Translations under genes and position numbers: made by a program | Notes under the pieces: generated by a model | What the model was told of the DNA's origin: nothing | The model's database searches: none | The model's input: the letters and a program-made list of their open reading frames with translations, nothing else | Source of the DNA: Aalborg-AAW-1 sp964458335 | GTDB lineage: Bacteria > Patescibacteriota > Gracilibacteria > Absconditabacterales > Absconditicoccaceae | NCBI GenBank assembly: GCA_964458335.1 | Contig: CAYWIJ010000017.1 | Coordinates: 1-20,185, forward strand | Length of the DNA: 20,185 nt | Direction of reading: 5' to 3' | Shown: piece after piece, positions 18,755 through 20,185 of the stretch | Numbering within the stretch: position 1 is the stretch's first letter | Layout: each line of letters begins with the position of its first letter

Positions 18755-19528
18755 ATGATGACACATTATCCAAACTTACAACAATTTATTCACCCTGATG
18801 CAAGTCAGAATATTCCTTTTTTGGAACATCTTTTTACAAAGATTGATGCTCATATTTCTTCGTGATGAAGAATTTTATTATTGACCTTGACGAAAAAGTC
18901 TTCCGAAGAGATTACAAATTTTCTTGTAGCTCGTGGTTATAAAGCATATTACTTACATTCAGAGATAGCGACTATGGATCGCCGAGATATTATCAAAAAA
19001 TTGAGGAGTGGAGAGATAGATATTCTGGTGGGAATTAATCTTCTGAGAGAAGGTATTGATCTTCCAGAAGTTTCGTTGGTTGCTATTCTCGATGCTGATA
19101 AGGAGTGATTTCTTCGTAGTACGACATCATTGATCCAGATTATCGGTCGTGCCGCTCGTAATCCTCATGGTGAGGTGATTCTTTATGCTGATATGATGAC
19201 TGAGTCGATGGTAAAATCACTTTGGGAAACTCATCGTCGCCGTCAGATTCAAGATAATTTCAATAAAAAACATGGTATTGTACCGACGGGAGCAACATCA
19301 AATATTAAAAATCTCGAGACAGTGAAGACTGATGAAGATCTGAAACAATCTTTTGAAAGTCTAAAAAATTACGATAATCAGAAGAGACTAAAACGTATGA
19401 CGAAGAAAGAAAGAGAGATGATCCTGACTGATCTCAAGAGACAACTTGATCAAGCGATACAGACTTGGGATTTTGAGTCAGCAGTGGTATTGAGAGACCA
19501 CATTAAAGAAATTAGTGGAGAAAGCTAA
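18755..19528 (+). CDS. Half-length UvrB homologue: second helicase domain plus UVR motif
   Basis: 257 residues, tandem ATGs at 18755/18758, ending at TAA 19526. Complete UvrB has about 660 residues. Here a novel 40-residue start leads into GGRILLLTLTKKSSEEITNF (helicase domain 3 start), YLHSEIATMDRRDIIKKLRSG, LVGINLLREGIDLPEVSLVA, DADKEGFLRS (Gly is UGA), SLIQIIGRAARNPHGEVILY, then ETHRRRQIQDNFNKKHGI and a C-terminal UVR motif (WDFESAVVLRDHIKEI) that in UvrB binds UvrC. The first helicase half with Walker A and B, the beta-hairpin and the UvrA-binding domain are absent, and the 276 bp upstream hold no trace of them. The retained part is intact, highly conserved and has its own promoter-like sequence, so I call it a gene and not debris. 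It could be half of a split UvrB, or a truncated copy. Confidence 0.85.
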
Positions 19529-19598
19529 AAAAAGTTAAGAGTGTAGAGTTAGCTATCTCTTGTAACGAGAAAAGGAAAAAAATAATTTATGAGATCCT

Positions 19599-19627
19599 TT
19601 GCAATGACTCTCCCATAACAATATAAT
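19599..19627 (+). promoter_or_regulatory. Promoter of the RNHCP gene
   Basis: TTGCAA (19599-19604) and TATAAT (19622-19627) have the ideal 17-base spacing. The -35 falls within a CTTTGCAATGAC string resembling the end of the palindromic element at 17279-17423. The leader to ATG 19656 would be about 22 bases and lacks a Shine-Dalgarno sequence. Confidence 0.65.
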
Positions 19628-19655
19628 CTATCATTTACAATCTAAAATTTCATCA

Positions 19656-19949
19656 ATGATTACCATCAATGAATGATTTGTATGTGTGTGATGTGGTAAG
19701 CAAATAGCACCAGCTATTAAGACATGTCGTAATCATTGTCCCTTTTGTTTTACCTCTCTTCATGTCGATGGAGATATTCCATGAGATAGAAATACAGACT
19801 GTCATGGGATGATGAAACCATTTCAATTTGATTTCAAAATGTCTGGTGGATCAAAAATTCTTTTTCAATGTGAAAAGTGTGGTAAACAGCATCGAAATAA
19901 AATCGCTGATGATGATGAGATAGAAAACTTACAGATTGAAAACTCTTAG
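19656..19949 (+). CDS. RNHCP-domain zinc-ribbon protein
   Basis: 97 residues, ATG 19656 to TAG 19947, with UGA=Gly at three places near the N-terminus (NEGFVCVGCG) and centre (IPGDRNTDCHG). It contains the signature that names the family, RNHCPFC, preceded by a CxxC pair (VCVGC) and followed by SLHVDGDIPGDRNTDCHG and a final CEKCGK, so at least one structural zinc site formed by CxxC pairs is likely. RNHCP proteins are small soluble proteins of unknown function found in scattered bacteria. The length fits. There is a good promoter upstream and a terminator 23 bases downstream, so it is a single-gene transcript. The acidic tail (DDDEIENLQIENS) is probably not conserved. Confidence 0.9.
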
Positions 19950-19971
19950 ATACTAGATTCTTTGAAGGTAT

Positions 19972-19995
19972 GGGAAGAAAAACTTCTCTTTTTTT
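19972..19995 (+). terminator. Intrinsic terminator of the RNHCP gene
   Basis: The stem GGGAAG/CTTCTC (19972-19977 with 19983-19988, one G-T pair) has a 5-A loop and is followed by seven Ts (19989-19995). Confidence 0.7.
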
Positions 19996-20080
19996 ATATA
20001 AAAATACTATTTTTTGAAAAATGTATAGGAGAATATGGAGTTATAGATAAGAAGAGCTTGAAATGAGATAAGAAAAGGAG

Positions 20081-20131
20081 ATGATGACTGTAATTTTAGT
20101 TTCTATTTTCACAATTCCATGAAAAAACTAG
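20081..20131 (+). CDS. Possible 16-codon small ORF or leader peptide
   Basis: ATGATG at 20081/20084 opens a frame MMTVILVSIFTIPGKN that ends at TAG 20129, with one UGA=Gly. AAGGAG lies directly before the first ATG, one of the very few Shine-Dalgarno-like strings before an ATG in this window. A strong hairpin terminator begins 6 bases after the stop, an arrangement seen in attenuator leaders, but the peptide has no run of a regulatory amino acid. It may equally be chance. Confidence 0.2.
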
Positions 20132-20137
20132 GCTCTT

Positions 20138-20169
20138 GCATAGGAAATTTTTAAAACCTATGCTTTTTT
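20138..20169 (+). terminator. Strong intrinsic terminator near the right edge
   Basis: The perfect 7-bp stem GCATAGG/CCTATGC (20138-20144 with 20157-20163) has a 12-base A/T loop and six Ts (20164-20169). It lies 189 bases beyond the RNHCP stop and has its own upstream stretch (about 19996-20137), so it may end a short transcript of its own or act as an attenuator for a gene beyond the window. Confidence 0.8.
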
Positions 20170-20185
20170 AGTAGTGTAATAATTT

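Noticed and set aside
1..20185. Many apparent frameshifts and nonsense mutations suggesting a decayed region
   Set aside because: All interruptions are TGA at conserved glycines; with table 25 the genes are intact, so this is not pseudogenisation.
1..20185. UGA as Trp (code 4, mycoplasma-like)
   Set aside because: At TGA positions the families have invariant Gly (GGGSN, KEGFLRS, PGDRNTD), and TGG is used where Trp is expected.
1..20185. tRNA, rRNA genes or CRISPR arrays
   Set aside because: No T-arm (GGTTCGAATCC-type) sequence in a cloverleaf context, no rRNA core motifs and no regularly spaced short repeats with unique spacers were seen.

Overview
The window reads sensibly only if UGA is a sense codon for glycine (translation table 25). 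Under the standard code nearly every gene is cut into pieces. With UGA read as Gly, 16 genes become single frames that all end in TAA or TAG. UGA then falls on glycines that are invariant or nearly so in known families: the Walker A loop region of FtsK, GGGSN of MurB, KEGFLRS of UvrB, IGGSQIY of DHFR, LEGxLYPDTY of MltG, GSC of YgjP-type peptidases and PGDRNTD of RNHCP proteins. TGG still appears as Trp. With the strong A+T bias and short spacers, this points to the candidate phyla Absconditabacteria (SR1) or Gracilibacteria (BD1-5/GN02). I cannot decide between them from this window.

Layout. 1-2458: the 3' end of a large surface protein with DUF5011/HYR-like Ig repeats, including a nearly perfect 474-bp tandem duplication, and C-terminal S-layer homology segments. 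2620-4842: FtsK DNA translocase. 4867-5985: an exported protein with a peptidoglycan-binding domain, a Cys-rich segment and a TrbC/VirB2-like helix pair. 6212-6592: a small MBL-like protein, overlapping tail to tail with a SAM O-methyltransferase (6546-7127, minus). 7195-9171: an RNase J-family nuclease followed by two terminators. 9350-15391: a four-gene run made of MltG, a membrane-anchored unknown, an Ig/Fn3 surface protein and a 907-residue protein with the layout of a class Ia (ValRS-like) tRNA synthetase but no recognisable HIGH or KMSKS motif. 15388-15924 (minus): YgjP-like metallopeptidase. 16013-16609: TsaC/Sua5. 16606-17094 (minus): dihydrofolate reductase. 17095-17461: non-coding, with an imperfect palindromic element. 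17462-18478 (minus): MurB. 18755-19528: a UvrB homologue with only the second helicase half and the UVR motif. 19656-19949: RNHCP zinc-ribbon protein. 19950-20185: terminators and a possible tiny ORF.

Themes. Cell-envelope genes dominate: S-layer protein, FtsK, PG-binding pilin-like protein, MltG, Fn3 protein and MurB. The rest is RNA and informational maintenance: RNase J, t6A synthesis and a UvrB remnant. Genes are packed tightly, and three convergent pairs overlap at their stop codons. Almost no gene has a Shine-Dalgarno sequence, and several have a -10-like hexamer within a few bases of the ATG, which suggests leaderless or very short-leader mRNAs.

The least ordinary objects are the synthetase-like protein without catalytic signatures, the half-length UvrB, the RNase J with Tyr at an expected metal-ligand His, and the recent 474-bp duplication in the surface protein.
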